A stretch of 64,000 nt of DNA from Cryptomeria japonica (GCF_030272615.1 NC_081407.1:266421574-266485573); one strand, 5' to 3'; positions 12,262 to 25,296 are shown, counted from the stretch's first letter. Numbers and translations: made by a program. The notes: generated from the letters alone by a model not told the origin.

Positions 12262-14861
12262 TACTTTTATTTTTGTCTTTCTAGATTCTTCACGCACAGG
12301 TTGCGCTTTGGCGCTTTTGTTTCATGTTTTGGCACCTTTGTTAGATAGTTTTAGCGCTTTCGCGAGGGTTTAGTGCTTTTGTACATTAATTACCGCTTAT
12401 GTAATGATATAGCACTTGTGTCCTCTCTGTCTGCTAGTTTTAATTTTGTTTAACTTTTTTATTATAGTGTTAATAGTATAGCACTTTTGTTAACAGTATT
12501 GCGCTTCTGTTAATACTTCGGCGCTATTGTTCAAATTATCACTTAGTTTTTTTTTTTACAGAGTAGTGCTTTTGTTCCAAAGAGTTCAAAATTGTAACCA
12601 AAAAATTGAATTTAGGCTTGTGGAAGCCCACATAAGATTTTGGATTTTACTAACTTCTTTATTTGCAGGTTTTTAACAATTTCTTGCAAGTTGGAGGAGT
12701 TAAATTTAGGATTTTTATTTCTTTTTAGCTTCTTTTCAAAAATCAGTTAAAAAGAATTCACATTTCTTTGTTTTTGGTAAAAAGAACCTCACATTTTAGT
12801 TTTGGTGTTTTAAAACAAATCTAAACATGTATTTTTGGGCTTAAAAAGAACATCAGTTGCAAAGCTAAAATTTACAACAACTTTAACATTTCTTTTTTTG
12901 CAAATCGGGTTCACATTTCAAAATTTGGGCTATAAAAAGAACAATCAACTTGTCCATTTATTTACAAAGCGATTTACTTTTAAGCAGCGTGCTTTCATTT
13001 CATTGACCAGAATTTTCATTCCTAGTTAAACAAACAAATTGCTTTGTGGGATAAAAAGAACACCATATCTGTTGGAGCAACATCTCCAAATAGCAAATAA
13101 ATCACATTGCAATAAAAAAGTTAAAAAAAACAAGTGTCTTTTGTGTTTGGCACGCTTGTGCAAATCTGTAGAGTGGTCCCAGTTCTAACACACACTATCC
13201 TCTCCCTTAGCTCTCGTGGTCCTAGGTGCAAGAGAAAAGTGTTACTAACACTGTAAATTTTATATTTTTAAGAGAGGCTTGCCAAGAGACACATCACTCT
13301 TGGGATGACGTTGCATGGTAAATCCTTCAAGTCTCTATAGAAATCAGGTGAGAGCGAAAGTTGTAGCCTTGGGTGTAGTTGTTCCTACAGTGTAACTTGC
13401 CGAAAGGACATATGGGCCCCACCGTGAGTTACAAGGCTCTTAAGTGAGTCACTACAGAATGAACTTACGTCCAAAGACATCGAACATTACTAGACACCTC
13501 TTATTTTATAAGCCCACCCGTTCTATTGATTGAGGATATTTATGAAAAGTTCAATGCAAGAGCATAGATGGTTTTGCTCCCAAGATACTCACCATACATA
13601 TTTCCTCGAGTAGAAACAGGGCTTTTTGAAAGGGTATTTGTAGCTTGATAAAAGTGGTGACTCCTCCATCATAGGGATCACCTATCTGTTATTCTCACAC
13701 AAGACTTAGTATATCACATCCTTACCTGCCATGATGAGATATACAAGGTATGTAGTACCAAAGTCGAATAAATATAAAGATGTGGGCTGAAAATATCACA
13801 ACTGGCCATGACCTTAGGGATAAAAAGTGTTTGAGTTGTCTTCGTCTTGTTTTAGATAAATAAAAATTTGGGTTGACTTTAGGCCTTGGGAACATACATA
13901 CATTTATAAGGGTCAAAAAGTTCATGATTGGGTTGATTTAGACCCACACCTATTGTGCCTTTATTGAAAAGATGCAAAACTATGTGCTTGTGTGCTTGCC
14001 ATATTTTCTTGTCAAAGGGTTCAAAACAATTGAAACAAAGTATCATTTTGTATGACCATCACTCATATCTTGAGAAAAATAAGTCTTCATCAAAAGACTA
14101 AGTTAAAGAAGAGACAACTTGGTTCAAGGGCTCTTATCAAGAAAATGATACTTCTCTATATCAATAGATAAATATTTCTCTCACATAGATTATTCTTGCG
14201 TCATATGTGCTTGTACCTTCAGGGAAAATCCAACGAATTTGACAAAGAGCCTTTGAGCAATAGAGCTTTCACTCAGTATAGAGCTTTTGATTATCGAAAG
14301 AACAAAGGGGGTAAGATCAATCCGCTTTCTTTCCTAAAATTTGTATCACATACAATGAAGTTCGAGAGGAACCACCAACCCCTGTAAGAGAGGAAGAAGT
14401 AGAAACCCCCTTCATAAGAGAAAAGTTTTATTAAGACACATATCCTATCCACTTTCACATCCAAACATCACAAATTCACTCAACTCTCAACACAAAGAGG
14501 TCTTGTCCTTAGTCCTTTTGGATATTTCTTAAACAAACCAACAAATCATTTTTAGGGTGTCTCTACATCTAGGATAAATCATCCTAAGAGGAATTTCTAC
14601 ACATCTAGATAGGTTAAAACTAGTTTATGGGTGCATCCTCTCATCACTAGGTAGCTTGGATTATAACACATCTCAAACCTTGCTATACCTCATCGCATCA
14701 AATTGTTGAAAAACACAAAAGCAATTCACAAAGAACTTTCCTAACATCCAACCTTCAGTATTAGAGATCTATCTTCCACCAAACATTTCAAAAAACTTTT
14801 CTTCCATCAACCATTTTATCACCACCTCATAGTCATTTTCATGACATCAAAATTTTAAATC
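12262..14861 (+). other. Untranslated leader of gypsy C
   Basis: About 2.6 kb between primer site and gag has no supportable gene. Two motif clusters stand out. At about 12290-12560 GCGCTTTTGTT-like words recur (GCGCTTTTGTT, TAGTGCTTTTGT, AGCACTTTTGTT, GCGCTTCTGTT, GCGCTATTGTT). At about 12747-13062 AAAAAGAAC/AAAAAGAAT recurs five times at irregular spacing. Long leaders are usual in Tat elements, so these may be packaging or RNA-structure signals, but that is a guess. Confidence 0.6.
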
Positions 14862-15466
14862 ATGGCTCAAACAAGATCAATGAGAAATCGACAACCAAAA
14901 ATTGAAGAGGAGGACGAAAACCTCAACAATTTTCATCAGGCCTTTGGAGGAGGCACTAATGATGAAGATCCTAGCACTCCAACTCTATAAGAATTGGAAA
15001 GAGCATAAAATAATCCAAAATTCAACATATTCTTTGATGAAATTATTAGAAGCAATGCCAATGCTCATTTCTTGAGACTCGCTCAAGAGGGTGCCAAACT
15101 TCCCTCCAATTTTGATACAACACAATTACGAAAAAAAATATGAGAAACATAGCCATCGTGACGGTGGAGGAGGTAGATACTACTTCCTCTATGACCCTAA
15201 TAATCAAGGGAATCCTCCACCTCCTCCTCCTCCTTCAGAAATAGACATGTTGAGGCAACAAGTAGAAAATCTCGCCCAACAACTGAATAGTGGTGTGAAG
15301 ACCAATCGATTCTCACTTAATGACATTTGTCCATATCCATTTGATAGGAACATGTTTATGCCACCTTTTCCACGAGGGTTCGAAACGCCCAAATTTGAAA
15401 AATATAGAGGCAAAGGAGATCCTAGGGACCATGTGCGAGAATTTCCCTCCGCTTGCTTAGAGGTGG
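14862..15466 (+). pseudogene. gypsy C gag, 5' part
   Basis: Gag of a Ty3/gypsy element, which forms the particle shell. It starts MAQTRSMRNRQP, has a run of seven prolines, a leucine-zipper-like segment (EIDMLRQQVENLAQQL) and the plant gypsy block FPRGFETPKFEKYRGKGDP. Two TAA codons stand where CAA is expected near 14988 and 15007, and a frameshift lies near 15130. The frame is interrupted at 15466 by element D. Dropping D and one GGTGG copy lets the frame continue at 28078 as VAYEDTYLMRLFPQ, which proves a single split gene. Confidence 0.88.
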
Positions 15467-17268
15467 TGGTGCAGGAGCACCTTCACAATTTTGCCTTGTT
15501 TGATCCTGATGGGATCATGAATTGAATAAGGACTATTGTAAGAGTCCAAGTGTGTGTTTTAGGTTTCATTATGGTTTAGGTTTATCTTAGAGTTGTTTAG
15601 ATAGTTTTTCTCAAGTTTTCTTTCCAGTTTTGGCCCATAGTGCCTTGTAAGCCAAAAATGACATTATAATGAAAATGTGTTAAAAACCTTGTAACAAGCC
15701 TAGAAAGTAATTATAGTAGGTGTATTTATTGATTTGACACCATCTCAAATGATTAGGTGGAAGATATTTGTCTTGTAGGTCAAAAATGCACTAAGAGTCA
15801 AAAATTGCTAATGTTGTCAAGCAACATTTTGACAAAAAGTGAGAAAAGTTGTAAATTCACTCTACAACGTAGTAATGGATGCCATAATGGTTGAAATGGT
15901 TTGATTTTGACTATATAAGGACACTTCAAACATTGTAAATAGGTTGGGCTTTGTATTGGCAAGAGGAAGTTATTAAATATGATTATTTTTCATGCCTTTT
16001 AAGCTTAATATGCTGTAACAGTTCGTACAGAGCACTATTTCTGTACTGTTATTTCATGGGAGTTTGTGTCATGGTTTTATGAAGGTTTTTCATTCTTTGT
16101 GTTATGGTTTTTACTATGTTTTGGTTTATCAAAAAAAATCTTTTAGTTTTTGCCAGTTCGCTGCCCCGAACTGGGGTTTTGAGGAAAATGGGTTGAAACA
16201 CTTGGTCTCCATGGGTAACCAAGAAAAAATGAACCTTGGAGACCAAGTTGGACCTTTGTACATATTTTATTTTAAGTTTTTTCTATCAGACATGATAGAA
16301 AGGATGAATGGGACCAAGTTCTAAGCGAGTGCATGATCGAAACTCGGTTAGAAGCAAGCAAGTGAATGGTCTCAATCAAATTTTAAAGAGTTTTAATTGT
16401 CAATCTTCCTAGTTGAAGATTTATTATTCTGTTATCAAGTTGTTTATCATTTTGAAGGAAGAAAACCAGGTTACATCTCCTTTAATGAGCAAATTTAACA
16501 GTGTTGCAACAGTAAACAATGAGTTTGTTGTCAAAATTTGCTTTCTTGGTGTTTGTTTGCCAAGTGTTTGTTGAAACGTTTGTAGGGTAGAGATAGGTGA
16601 GAGTTATAATTGGTGTGGTAGAGCTGTGTTGATAGTTTGGGAGCTTGATACAAAATAGAGAAGTGAAATCTAATGCATCATGGTTCAAAACCCTCACAAA
16701 AAACCTTGTTTTGAGGCTACAAAATAGGATAGTCATAAATTGACCTTCCCAAGACCTCTCTTGGCACTAATTCATGATTTTGGCCAAAAGGGTACTCAAA
16801 ACTATTTTCCTTTTTCAAAGATTCCAAGTTGGGAGTGAGTAATGAGCAAAATAGTGTTTCAGGAGGGCTAAAAAGGGCTTATTCCTTGTAGCCCTATTTT
16901 GAAGAAAATTAAGAATCCGATTGGAGTAAGGATTGGTGACCTTGTAAAACCTTTTGTAATCAGTCCAAGACAACCTTGGAAACCTTATGAAGCCCTCATA
17001 ACTCCAGTTTAAACATTGGGATTTAGACGTATAGTAAGGGTTTGAGTAAGTGTTGAGTAAGTGAGCATGGTAGTTTGAGTTGAGCAAGTGTATGAACAAA
17101 TGATGGGAAGAAATCAAGGAGGAAGTTTTAGGTTGAGTGAAGCTTGTGAACATTGAAAGTGGGCCTTATCTAGAAAACCAAAACCTTTCCTCTCTTATTT
17201 GAAGGAGTCTCTTAACAAGAAGATTATAGTTAGCTTTAATTGGTCCTCCTATGGGTTCCTCCCTATCA
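15467..17268 (+). mobile_element. 5' LTR of D
   Basis: It runs from TGGTGCAGGAGCACC to CTCCCTATCA, 1802 bp, and matches the 3' LTR on both sides of insertion E. A TATA-like CTATATAAGGACACTTC lies near 15911 and again in the partner LTR near 19081, and probably marks the promoter. Confidence 0.9.
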
Positions 17269-17271
17269 AAT

Positions 17272-17283
17272 TGGTATCAGAGC
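17272..17283 (+). promoter_or_regulatory. Primer binding site of D (tRNA-iMet)
   Basis: TGGTATCAGAGC follows the LTR end by three bases. It is the initiator-Met type, unlike the Trp type of host element C. Confidence 0.9.
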
Positions 17284-17323
17284 AAGGAAGTAGATCCTTG
17301 CAGTTAGTTGTGAGTTGTGAGAA

Positions 17324-17704
17324 TTGAAGAAAGAAGTTCCTAACAACATGGAGAGTAGATATGATCCAAGACAAGCCATTTTCAGAACCAAGTGCAAATG
17401 CAAGGGTAAAGTATGTAAGGTTATAGTTGACAGTGGTTCTCTTGACAACGTAGTCTCCATAGAAATGGTAGAAAAGTTGAATCTACCAAGGATCCCTCAT
17501 GATTCACCTTACAGAGCATTTGGTTTGAGTGATGATCATTGGGTTGATGTCTTAGAGAAATCTATTGTTCGTTTCAATATTGGTCCTTACTATGAGATGG
17601 TGGAATGTGATATTATGCCCTTGAGAGATTGCCATTTGATTTTGGATGGCAATATGACAATTGCACTATGTATGATGCTTATAGGAATGTGTATCAATTT
17701 CTAA
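17324..17704 (+). pseudogene. Retropepsin-like remnant in D
   Basis: The frame has the hallmarks of a plant gypsy aspartic protease: a CKCKGKVCKVIVDSGS segment with catalytic DSG, then VVSIEMVEKLNL, VRFNIGPYYEMVECDIMP and the start of the LGRPW box. The box is broken: HLILD is followed by a frameshift, and the WQYD..MYDAY continuation lies in another frame across 17647-17700. Members of this family cut the polyprotein. Here the domain sits right after the primer site with no gag before it, so the 5' part of the parent was deleted. It is shorter than a working protease unit and is probably inactive. Confidence 0.8.
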
Positions 17705-17723
17705 GGATGACACAAATTTTATC

Positions 17724-18584
17724 TTGAACCCTATGAGGGAAGAAGATGATCCTACATGGCATATAACAAGAAGTCTAGGATTGGTTGAGAGAATAGCTTT
17801 CCCTGAGCATAAGAATCACCAGGAGGAAGATGTTGAAGAAGCAGATGGTGGAGCAGTACACAATGGAAGTTTAGTGGAAGAAGTGACCCCAAGTACCATA
17901 GAAGGTGAAGTTGAAGAGGTAGACAGTCCATTTAGTGGCTTTGAGCAGCAGATGCATGCTGAAGTGAAGAGTGAGCAACAAAGAGTTGAAGAGGAACCTT
18001 ATATGGAAAAGGTTCTTGAGGATGAGCAAGGGTTAGAAACCAATGTGGCTGGAGCACATAGTCTTTATCCTAATGATGGTGTTGTTGAGCAGATTGGACA
18101 AGAAGAAGAAGACATGGTACAAGGGTCACAAGCACTTGAGAAGCCTATTGGCAGGCAGGATACAAAGATAGTTGTTACTGATCATTATGTTACTACAAAG
18201 GTCTACATGCATGAACACTATCAGATTGGTATTAGTATTTATGAAGATGTCATGACCTTTATGGGAACAATGCTCTATCCTGGATTCCTGAAGCATGACA
18301 CCAAGCACCTATATTGGTCCCCAAAAATGAGAACTTCTCCTCACTTTGAGATGAAGTTCATTGAGATTTCTCATATCTATTCATGGAGTTGTTCTTGGAC
18401 TGAGAGTTTGCTGGAATGGCAGTTGATGGTATCATCTACACCTTATGAGCAACTACAACTATGGTGGATGTTGATTTTTGAAGGAAGGCTTAGAGTGAAG
18501 ATGAAGGAAGGAGATTTTCATTTGGCCATGCATGATGAAGCTGAAGACAAGTACATTCCAAAGGTCAAGCTGAAGCCTATATGA
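17724..18584 (+). CDS. Unrecognised acidic 286-codon frame in D
   Basis: A 286-codon open frame begins with the tail of the protease-to-RT linker (LNPMREEDDPT), passes through a very acidic stretch (residues about 35-150, many Glu/Asp/Gln) and ends in a part rich in Trp, Tyr and Met (SWSCSWTESLLEWQ, LQLWWMLIFEGRL) that I do not recognise. There is no RT motif. It is the longest intact frame in D and ends 71 bases before the LTR, just upstream of the polypurine tract. It could be a relic of an extra 3' gene of the parent element, a captured host fragment, or a chance fusion. I cannot choose, and whether it is translated is unknown. Confidence 0.45.
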   Translation: MNPMREEDDPTWHITRSLGLVERIAFPEHKNHQEEDVEEADGGAVHNGSLVEEVTPSTIEGEVEEVDSPFSGFEQQMHAEVKSEQQRVEEEPYMEKVLEDEQGLETNVAGAHSLYPNDGVVEQIGQEEEDMVQGSQALEKPIGRQDTKIVVTDHYVTTKVYMHEHYQIGISIYEDVMTFMGTMLYPGFLKHDTKHLYWSPKMRTSPHFEMKFIEISHIYSWSCSWTESLLEWQLMVSSTPYEQLQLWWMLIFEGRLRVKMKEGDFHLAMHDEAEDKYIPKVKLKPI

Positions 18585-18639
18585 TTTGTAGGTATCATTT
18601 ATTTTGTAGGTAACATTTCCAAGAGGACATGGAACTTTT

Positions 18640-18655
18640 TCAATTTTGGGGAGTA
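18640..18655 (+). promoter_or_regulatory. Polypurine tract of D
   Basis: CAATTTTGGGGAGTA lies directly before the 3' LTR start TGGTACAAGAGC. It is shorter than the tracts of the copia elements but in the expected place. Confidence 0.7.
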
Positions 18656-19575
18656 TGGTACAAGAGCACCTTCACAATTTTGGCTTGTTTGATCCTGATG
18701 GGATCATGAATTGAATAAAGGACTATTGTAAGAGTCCAAGTGTGTGTTTTAGGTTTATCTTAGAGTTGTTTAGATAGTTTTTCTCAAGTTTTCTTTCCAG
18801 TTTTGGCCCATAGTGCCTTGTAAGCCAAAAATGGCATTATAGTGAAAATGTGTTAAAAACCTTGTAACAAGCCTAGAAAGAAATTGGAGTAGGTGTATTT
18901 ATTGATTTGACACAATCTCAAATGATTAGGTAGAAGATATTTGTCTTGTAGGTCAAAAATGCACTAAGAGTCAAAAATTGCTATTGTCAAGCAACATTTT
19001 GACAAAAAGTGAGAAAAGTTGTAAAATCACTCTACAAGGTAGTTATGGATGCCATAATGGTTGAAATGGTTTGATTGTGCCTATATAAGGACACTTCAAA
19101 CATTGTAAATAGGTTGGGCTTTGTATTGGTAAGAGGAAGTTATTAAATATGATTGTTTTTCATGCTTTTTAAGCTTAATATGCTGTAACAGTCCGTACAG
19201 AGCACTATTTCTGTACTATTCTTTCATGGGAGTTTGTGTCATGGTTTTATGAAGGTTTTTCATTCTTTGTGTTAGGGTTTTTACTGTGTTTTGGTTTATC
19301 AAAAAAAATCTTTTAGGTTTTGCCAGTTCGCTGCCCTGAATTGGGGTTTCGAGGAAAATGGGTTGAAACACTTGGTCTCCATGGGTAACCAAGAAAAAAT
19401 GAACCTTGGAGACCAAGTTTGACCTTTGTACATATTGTATTTTAAGTTTTTTCTGTGAGACATGATAGAAAGGATGAATGGGACCAAGTTCTAGGTGAGT
19501 GCATGATGGAAACTCGGTTAGAAGCAAGCAAGTGAATGGTCTCAGTCAAATTTTAATGAGTTTTAATTGTAAATC

Positions 19576-21054
19576 TGTTGGCATTACAATAGAAAGGAGA
19601 TTTTTGGCATTTCAATAAGGATATTGAGAAGGTTGTTGGAGATTATTGATATAACTGAAGAAGGATGATTACTGTCTTAATAATATTGTTTTGCCATTGA
19701 TGTCAAGAAATTGATTTTCTAATTCAGTATGATGTTGCCATATCTTGAGAAGTATGTGTTGATGAGTATTAGGAGGTTGGTAAGTGACACAGAAAGAATG
19801 TGATAATGAAGGGGAATAATAAGTTATTCAATGGGCAACTATTACCAAGCTAGACAATGATGAGATCATGTTGTTTTGATTGCTTTGATATCCTACACAT
19901 GTTGTTGATTATAAGTTTAATACTGTATTATGTCACCGAGCAAGGAACCTAGTCGGTAAACCCTAAGGTTATCGATATCGGTTAAAGAAGGCAGAATGTC
20001 TATCGAGCGAAGTTCAGTATTAACCGAGCAACAACCGAGTTATAATACATCACATTGGATGGATAAAAGCATTATTTAATGAAGGATGTTGATGAGATGG
20101 AGATGAATAAATGATTAGTATGTTGCGCAAGAAGTTTTTGTTAAGGATCTACGACAATGAAAAATCAAGAGGAAAATCTACAACACATATTGAACCGCAA
20201 TAACCTAGCACAAGTTCCTAGGAAGGAATGCAAGTTCCAAGGTGAGGTAAAACATTTTCAGATCAAAGGATTCATTGAACCTAGTCCAGTTTAATGATCT
20301 GATGGCTAATATTGATCAAGGAGATTAAGCGATTAGAAATTGTTTATAAATAAGGAATTGTTGATAAACAATAGGCGCGAGCAAATGTATGCACTGTGAT
20401 GCTACAGGATTGTTTACCGAGCTCAGAAGCTTGAAGATCTGATTGAAGAACAGATTGAGAAGCCCAGCAAGCCCAACAAGGGACTAGATAAGTCTTATGA
20501 CAAGATTGTTTTGAGCAAATAGAATCTACTTTAGCATTTCAGATGTGAAGTTACAGATATAATTTATTATTGTTATTTGTTTTGTAAGTGACATGAAATC
20601 TCTTAATCGAGTGGACCTAACAGTCTTATTTGTAAACCCTCTAGCAAGGTAACATTCTAAATGAGTGTTTGAAATCCTTTGACAAGGTCACTTCTAACAA
20701 AGTGCAAGACTCTAACAAGTCTGAGGGAAATCCCTTAACCAGGTCACATCGAGCAATGTGTTTGTAATCTTTAACAGGATTTGCTTTTAACCGAGCATAC
20801 TCTAGAAGGGTATATTTCTTAGTGGGTCCGAAATCCCACAGTGGTTTTTCCCTATTTGGGTTTCCATGTTAAATCCGGTGTTATATGTGTTGTGATGTTA
20901 TATGTTCATAAGTTTGAATGTTTTACAGTTTTGGTTACATATTCTGAAGTATAAGCTACCGAGGTTGAATCAGTTGAATATATTGAACAAGTTAAGTTTG
21001 GATGATTCACCCCCCCCCTCTCATCTTACTAACTATTGGCATTAGAACTTTACA
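19576..21054 (+). mobile_element. 5' LTR of copia E
   Basis: 1479 bp, bounded by TGTTGG and TTTACA with the primer site two bases later. The start carries a local near-duplication of TTGGCATTACAATAGAAAGG with TTGGCATTTCAATAAGG. ACCGAG words recur through it. A C-run precedes the end (21010-21018). Confidence 0.95.
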
Positions 21055-21056
21055 AT

Positions 21057-21068
21057 TGGTATCAGAGC
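21057..21068 (+). promoter_or_regulatory. Primer binding site of E (tRNA-iMet)
   Basis: TGGTATCAGAGC sits two bases after the 5' LTR. Confidence 0.95.
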
Positions 21069-21069
21069 A

Positions 21070-22180
21070 ATGGACTCCGGAAGAAAAGTTTAAAGGTACT
21101 TGAGGCAAAGATCCGAAGATGTATAAAAGAGATGCACCAAAGCTGAACAAGTCAAGTTTCTCCACATGGCAGAAAAGGATGAAGCTGCACTTATCAGGAA
21201 TTGGAGAATATGCAACATATTATTTGGAGAATGATTACATACCACCTAGCACCAACCCGATGACCATGTAAGAGATAAAGGCAAAGCAAGAACATATTCA
21301 ACCTATGATTGAAATAACATCAGCATTAATCGACTCAGAGTTTAATGATCTAGAAGACTGTAATGATGTGAAAGCGATGTGGACCAAGCTCATATCTGTA
21401 TATGGTGGTGATGAACATGTTTAGAGAGAAAAAGTAGATAGTGTAAGAGGACAACTTGAATCCATGAGAATGAATGAAGGTGAGAACATAACCCAATACA
21501 ATACAAGGTTAAAGGAAATTGTCAATCAAATTAAAGGAGCAGGAGGAACTATTGAAGAAAAGGATGTAACAAGTAAGTTGTTGAGAACCCTTCTACCTGC
21601 TTATGCCATTCGAGTCTTTGCAATCAATGAATTAAGGTCTATACCAAACATGCCAGTCTCTTTGGATGCCACTATCAACAAGCTACATGCATTTGAGTTA
21701 AGTAATTTTGATAACAGTGGGTCTTCGGTAAATAAAGTAGAATTTGCATTCAATTCTTTTCATATTGGTGAATCTGATGACTATAATGATAGAATGAATA
21801 AGTATTCTGAAGGAAATCACAGTGGAGCAAGTGAGAGATTTCGTAAAAACATGGAATAAGTACACAAACTGTATGAGGAAATCAGAAAGCAAGAAGAGTT
21901 TGAAGCACTATTGGCCAGAAGGTTACCGAGAGGCAAAGGTAAGTATGAAGGAAAGCTACCTTTAAAATGTTTCAATTGTGATAAAATAGGACATATGACT
22001 TCTAACTACCTTGACAAAGAATCTAGTGAAAAGAGAGAATACCGAGATAACAGGAAAAAAGACAACCACTGCAAAGGACACTGAGACTTCAGAAGGAGAG
22101 ACAGAAAGACATGCCTAGTAGCTGATGAGGAATCCAACGATGATAAATCTGATGAAACTGATACAAAGGAAGTTGTTTAT
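21070..22180 (+). pseudogene. copia E gag
   Basis: Gag begins at the ATG beside the primer site (MDSGRK). A UBN2-type capsid segment survives in an intact 131-codon stretch at 21464-21859 (MNEGENITQYNTRLKEIVNQ, LLRTLLPAY). A zinc knuckle follows near 21969, CFNCDKIGHMTSNY, in which the last Cys has become Tyr. The N-terminal 130 codons have several stops and at least one frameshift. A TAA at 21857 separates capsid and knuckle. The altered knuckle would weaken RNA binding even if the frame were read. Confidence 0.88.
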
Positions 22181-23637
22181 GTGGCTATTAAAGATGGATC
22201 AGATGAAGAAAGGTATGAAGAAAAAGCCCTAATATCTCACATAAATAAACATGATTCTTGGATCATAGACAGTGGATGCTCACATCACATGACAGGTGAT
22301 AAACACAAGTTTGTTAAATTAGAAGACTATGATGGAGGATATGTAAGATTTGGTAACGATGCACCATGTCCAGTGAAAGGTAAAGGATCTATAACACTTC
22401 TTGACAATGCTAAATGTGATGATGTATACTGGGTTGAAGGTTTGAAATACAATTTGTTGAGTCTAGCACAACTAAGCAATACAGGATACCGAATAGAATT
22501 CCAGAAGGGATGTGTCAAAGTTCATGACAAACATGGAAAGCTGGCTGCTACCGGGACACAAACAAAAGGTAATACATTTCATCTTGATTCAACTCAGAAC
22601 AAATGTCTATATGCAAAAATAGAAGATACCTGGTTATGACATAAAAGGTTTTGTCATGTAAATTTTGATAATCTAATCAAAATAAGTAAGAACACCGAGT
22701 AAGAGGTCTACCGAGCTTGGAAAAACCTGAGAATACTATGTGTCGAGGATGTCAGATGGGTAAGATGACAAGATCAAGCTTTACAAGTAAGTCCTACACT
22801 TCTAAAGGAATTTTAGATCTAGTACACACTGATCTTTGTGGTCCCATGAAAGTTCAAAGTTATTATGGTGATAAATATTTCATATTATTTGTGGATGATT
22901 ACTCAAGGATGATGTCAGTTATGTTTTTAAAAGAAAAATCAGAAACTTTTCAAATGTTTAAATGGTACAAGGCAAGAGTTGAAAATGAAACAGGAAGACA
23001 GCTGAAATGTCTTAGATCTAATAGAGGAGGAGAGTTCACTTCTGATGAATTTAACTTATTCTGCAATGATCATGGTATAAAAAGGCAAGTGTCTGCACCG
23101 AGAACACCTCAGCAAAATGGGATAGCTAAGAGAATAAACAGATCGATTGTAGACTATGCCAGAACCCCGATGATAGAGAAGCAGGTACCCCAAACATTTT
23201 GGAGAGAAGCAATAAGCACTATAGTTTAAACCCTGAACCGAGTACAACTGAAGAAAGGAACTATGAAGACTCCATATGAAATCTGGTATGACAAGAAACC
23301 TAATGTAAGTTATTTTAAAATCTTTGGAAGTAGATGTTATGTTCACAAAGATGACAAAAATGGAAAGTTTGATCAGAAAAGCGAGGAAGGAACATTTCTT
23401 GGTTATTCTTCTAGAAGTAAAGCATTTAAATGTCTGATCAAATCATCTAACAAAATAGTAGAAAGTGCAAATGTCAAAATTGATGAATTTGCAGAACGAA
23501 ATGATGAAGGAAATTCCAAAGAACCAGAAAATTATGAAGAATTTGTTTATGTTCAACCGAGAAGTCCTACCGAGAAAGTTGCTGAAGAAAATGAAGATAA
23601 TATCCAGTTACCGAGTGATGAAGAAGATCATATATAG
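22181..23637 (+). pseudogene. copia E protease and integrase
   Basis: A protease with WIIDSGCSHHMTGDKHKF (catalytic DSG near 22268) leads into the pre-integrase segment. Its WLWHKRF box has TGA for Trp at 22637. The zinc-binding CRGC pair is at about 22744-22755. The integrase core shows HTDLCGPM (first Asp) and FVDDYSRM (second Asp), but the third catalytic residue is changed: PQQNGIAKRINR has Lys where the family has Glu (near 23129). A TAA interrupts at 23227. The C-terminal part (SRCYVHKDDKNGKFD, EEGTFLGYSS) runs to a TAG at 23635. Integrase would be inactive. Confidence 0.9.
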
Positions 23638-25296
23638 TCTAAGCCTATATTAGCCAAATATGTCAGAAGAAATCATGCATCAAGTCAAATTATAGGAGAT
23701 AAGGATGATCCAGTGATGACAAGGAACAAACTGAGACAGAACACATGTCTGATCTCTGAATTTGAACTGAGAATAGTAAAAGAGGCATTTAACAATGGAG
23801 ATTGGTTAAATGCTATGACAGAAGAGATTGATCAAATCAAGAAGAATGAAACATGGATATTGGTCCCAAGACCGAAGGACAAAAATGTAATCGGTACAGT
23901 GGATTTTCAGAAACAAGCTAAATGAAAAAGGTGAGGTCATTCGGAACAAAGCAAGACTAGTTTGCAAAGGTTATGCTCAAGAAGAAGGAATAGATTATGG
24001 TGAGACTTTTGCACCTATGGCTAGACTTGAGGGAGTAAGAACATTGTTGGCATATGTTGCTTTCAAAAATTTCAAGGTATATCAAATGGATGTTAAATAT
24101 GCATTTTGAATGGTATACTAGAAGAAGTTTATACTGAACAGCCTGAAGGATTTGTTGAAGACAAGAGTAAAGATTAGGTATGTAAATTAAACAAAGCTTT
24201 ATATGGTCTGAAACAAGCACCTAGAGCATAGTATGAGCAATTGCACTCTTACTTAATCAAGATTGGTTTTATAAGAACAAGTGAAAACAACAATATGTAC
24301 ATGAAGAATGATGACGACAATGGAATACTGATCTCAGCCATATTTGTTGATGATATTATTTTTTGTGGAAATGATTCTCTATGCAAGAACTTTGGAAATG
24401 AAATGTGCAAAGAATTTGAGATGTCATTAATCGGTGAGATAAAGTATTTTATAGGTTTACAAATACTACAAATGAAAGATGAGATTTTCATTACTCAATC
24501 CAAGTACATAAAGGAAATCTTGAAGAAATTTGGAATGGAGGATTCTAAACCTGTAAGTACTCCTATGACTACTAACTATAAACTATCAAAGAATGATGAA
24601 TCTGCATCTATTGATGAGACACTTTACCGATCTATGATTGGAAAGTTGCAATATGTTGTTCACAACAGGCCAGATATAGCACATGCAGTAGGAATAGTTG
24701 CAAGATTTTCTGCAGAGCCCAAAGAAACCCATATGACAACAATTAAGAGAATTTTCAGATACTTGAGAGGCATTGAAGACTATGGCTTAGTATATGAAAA
24801 GAGGAATGATTTTGATTTAAAAGTTTATACTGATGCTGATTGGGCAGGAAACATTAATGACAGGAAAAGCACAAGCGGTGGAGCTTTCTTTCTGGGTGAT
24901 AGACTAGTAAGTTGGCTTAGCAAGAAACAAGGATGCATTTCACAGTCAACAGCTGAAGCTGAATATGTCACTACAACATTGAATTGTACCAATATAGCAT
25001 GGATCAAGCAACTGTTGGAAGGTATAAATGAGAAAGTTACCGAGCTAGTAACTATATTAAGTGATAATACTAGCGCCATTAACATTTCAAAGAATCCGGT
25101 AATGCACTCTAAGAGAAAGCATATCTCTATAAAGTATCATTATCTCAGAGAAGAAGTTCAAGAGAAGAAAGTTGTGCTGGAATATATCAGTTTAAAGGAG
25201 AAAATAGCAGACATCTTCACAAAGCCACTGCCAAGGGACACTTTTGAGTATCTTGGAAGCAAGTTAGGGGTCCTACCCCTATCTTCTACTCACTGA
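23638..25296 (+). pseudogene. copia E reverse transcriptase and RNase H
   Basis: The RT starts with the IDQIKKNETWILVPRPKDKN block. A frameshift follows at about 23895, then [20 protein letters not shown] in another frame, and two more breaks between 24105 and 24240. From 24241 a 351-codon frame is intact: catalytic FVDDIIF near 24346, LKKFGMEDSKPVSTPM, YRSMIGKLQYV, then RNase H with YTDADWAGN, a Glu in AEAEY and an Asp in SDNTSA, ending with ADIFTKPLPRDTFEYL. The stop TGA at 25294 is the natural end. The polymerase half is broken, the RNase H half preserved. Confidence 0.93.
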
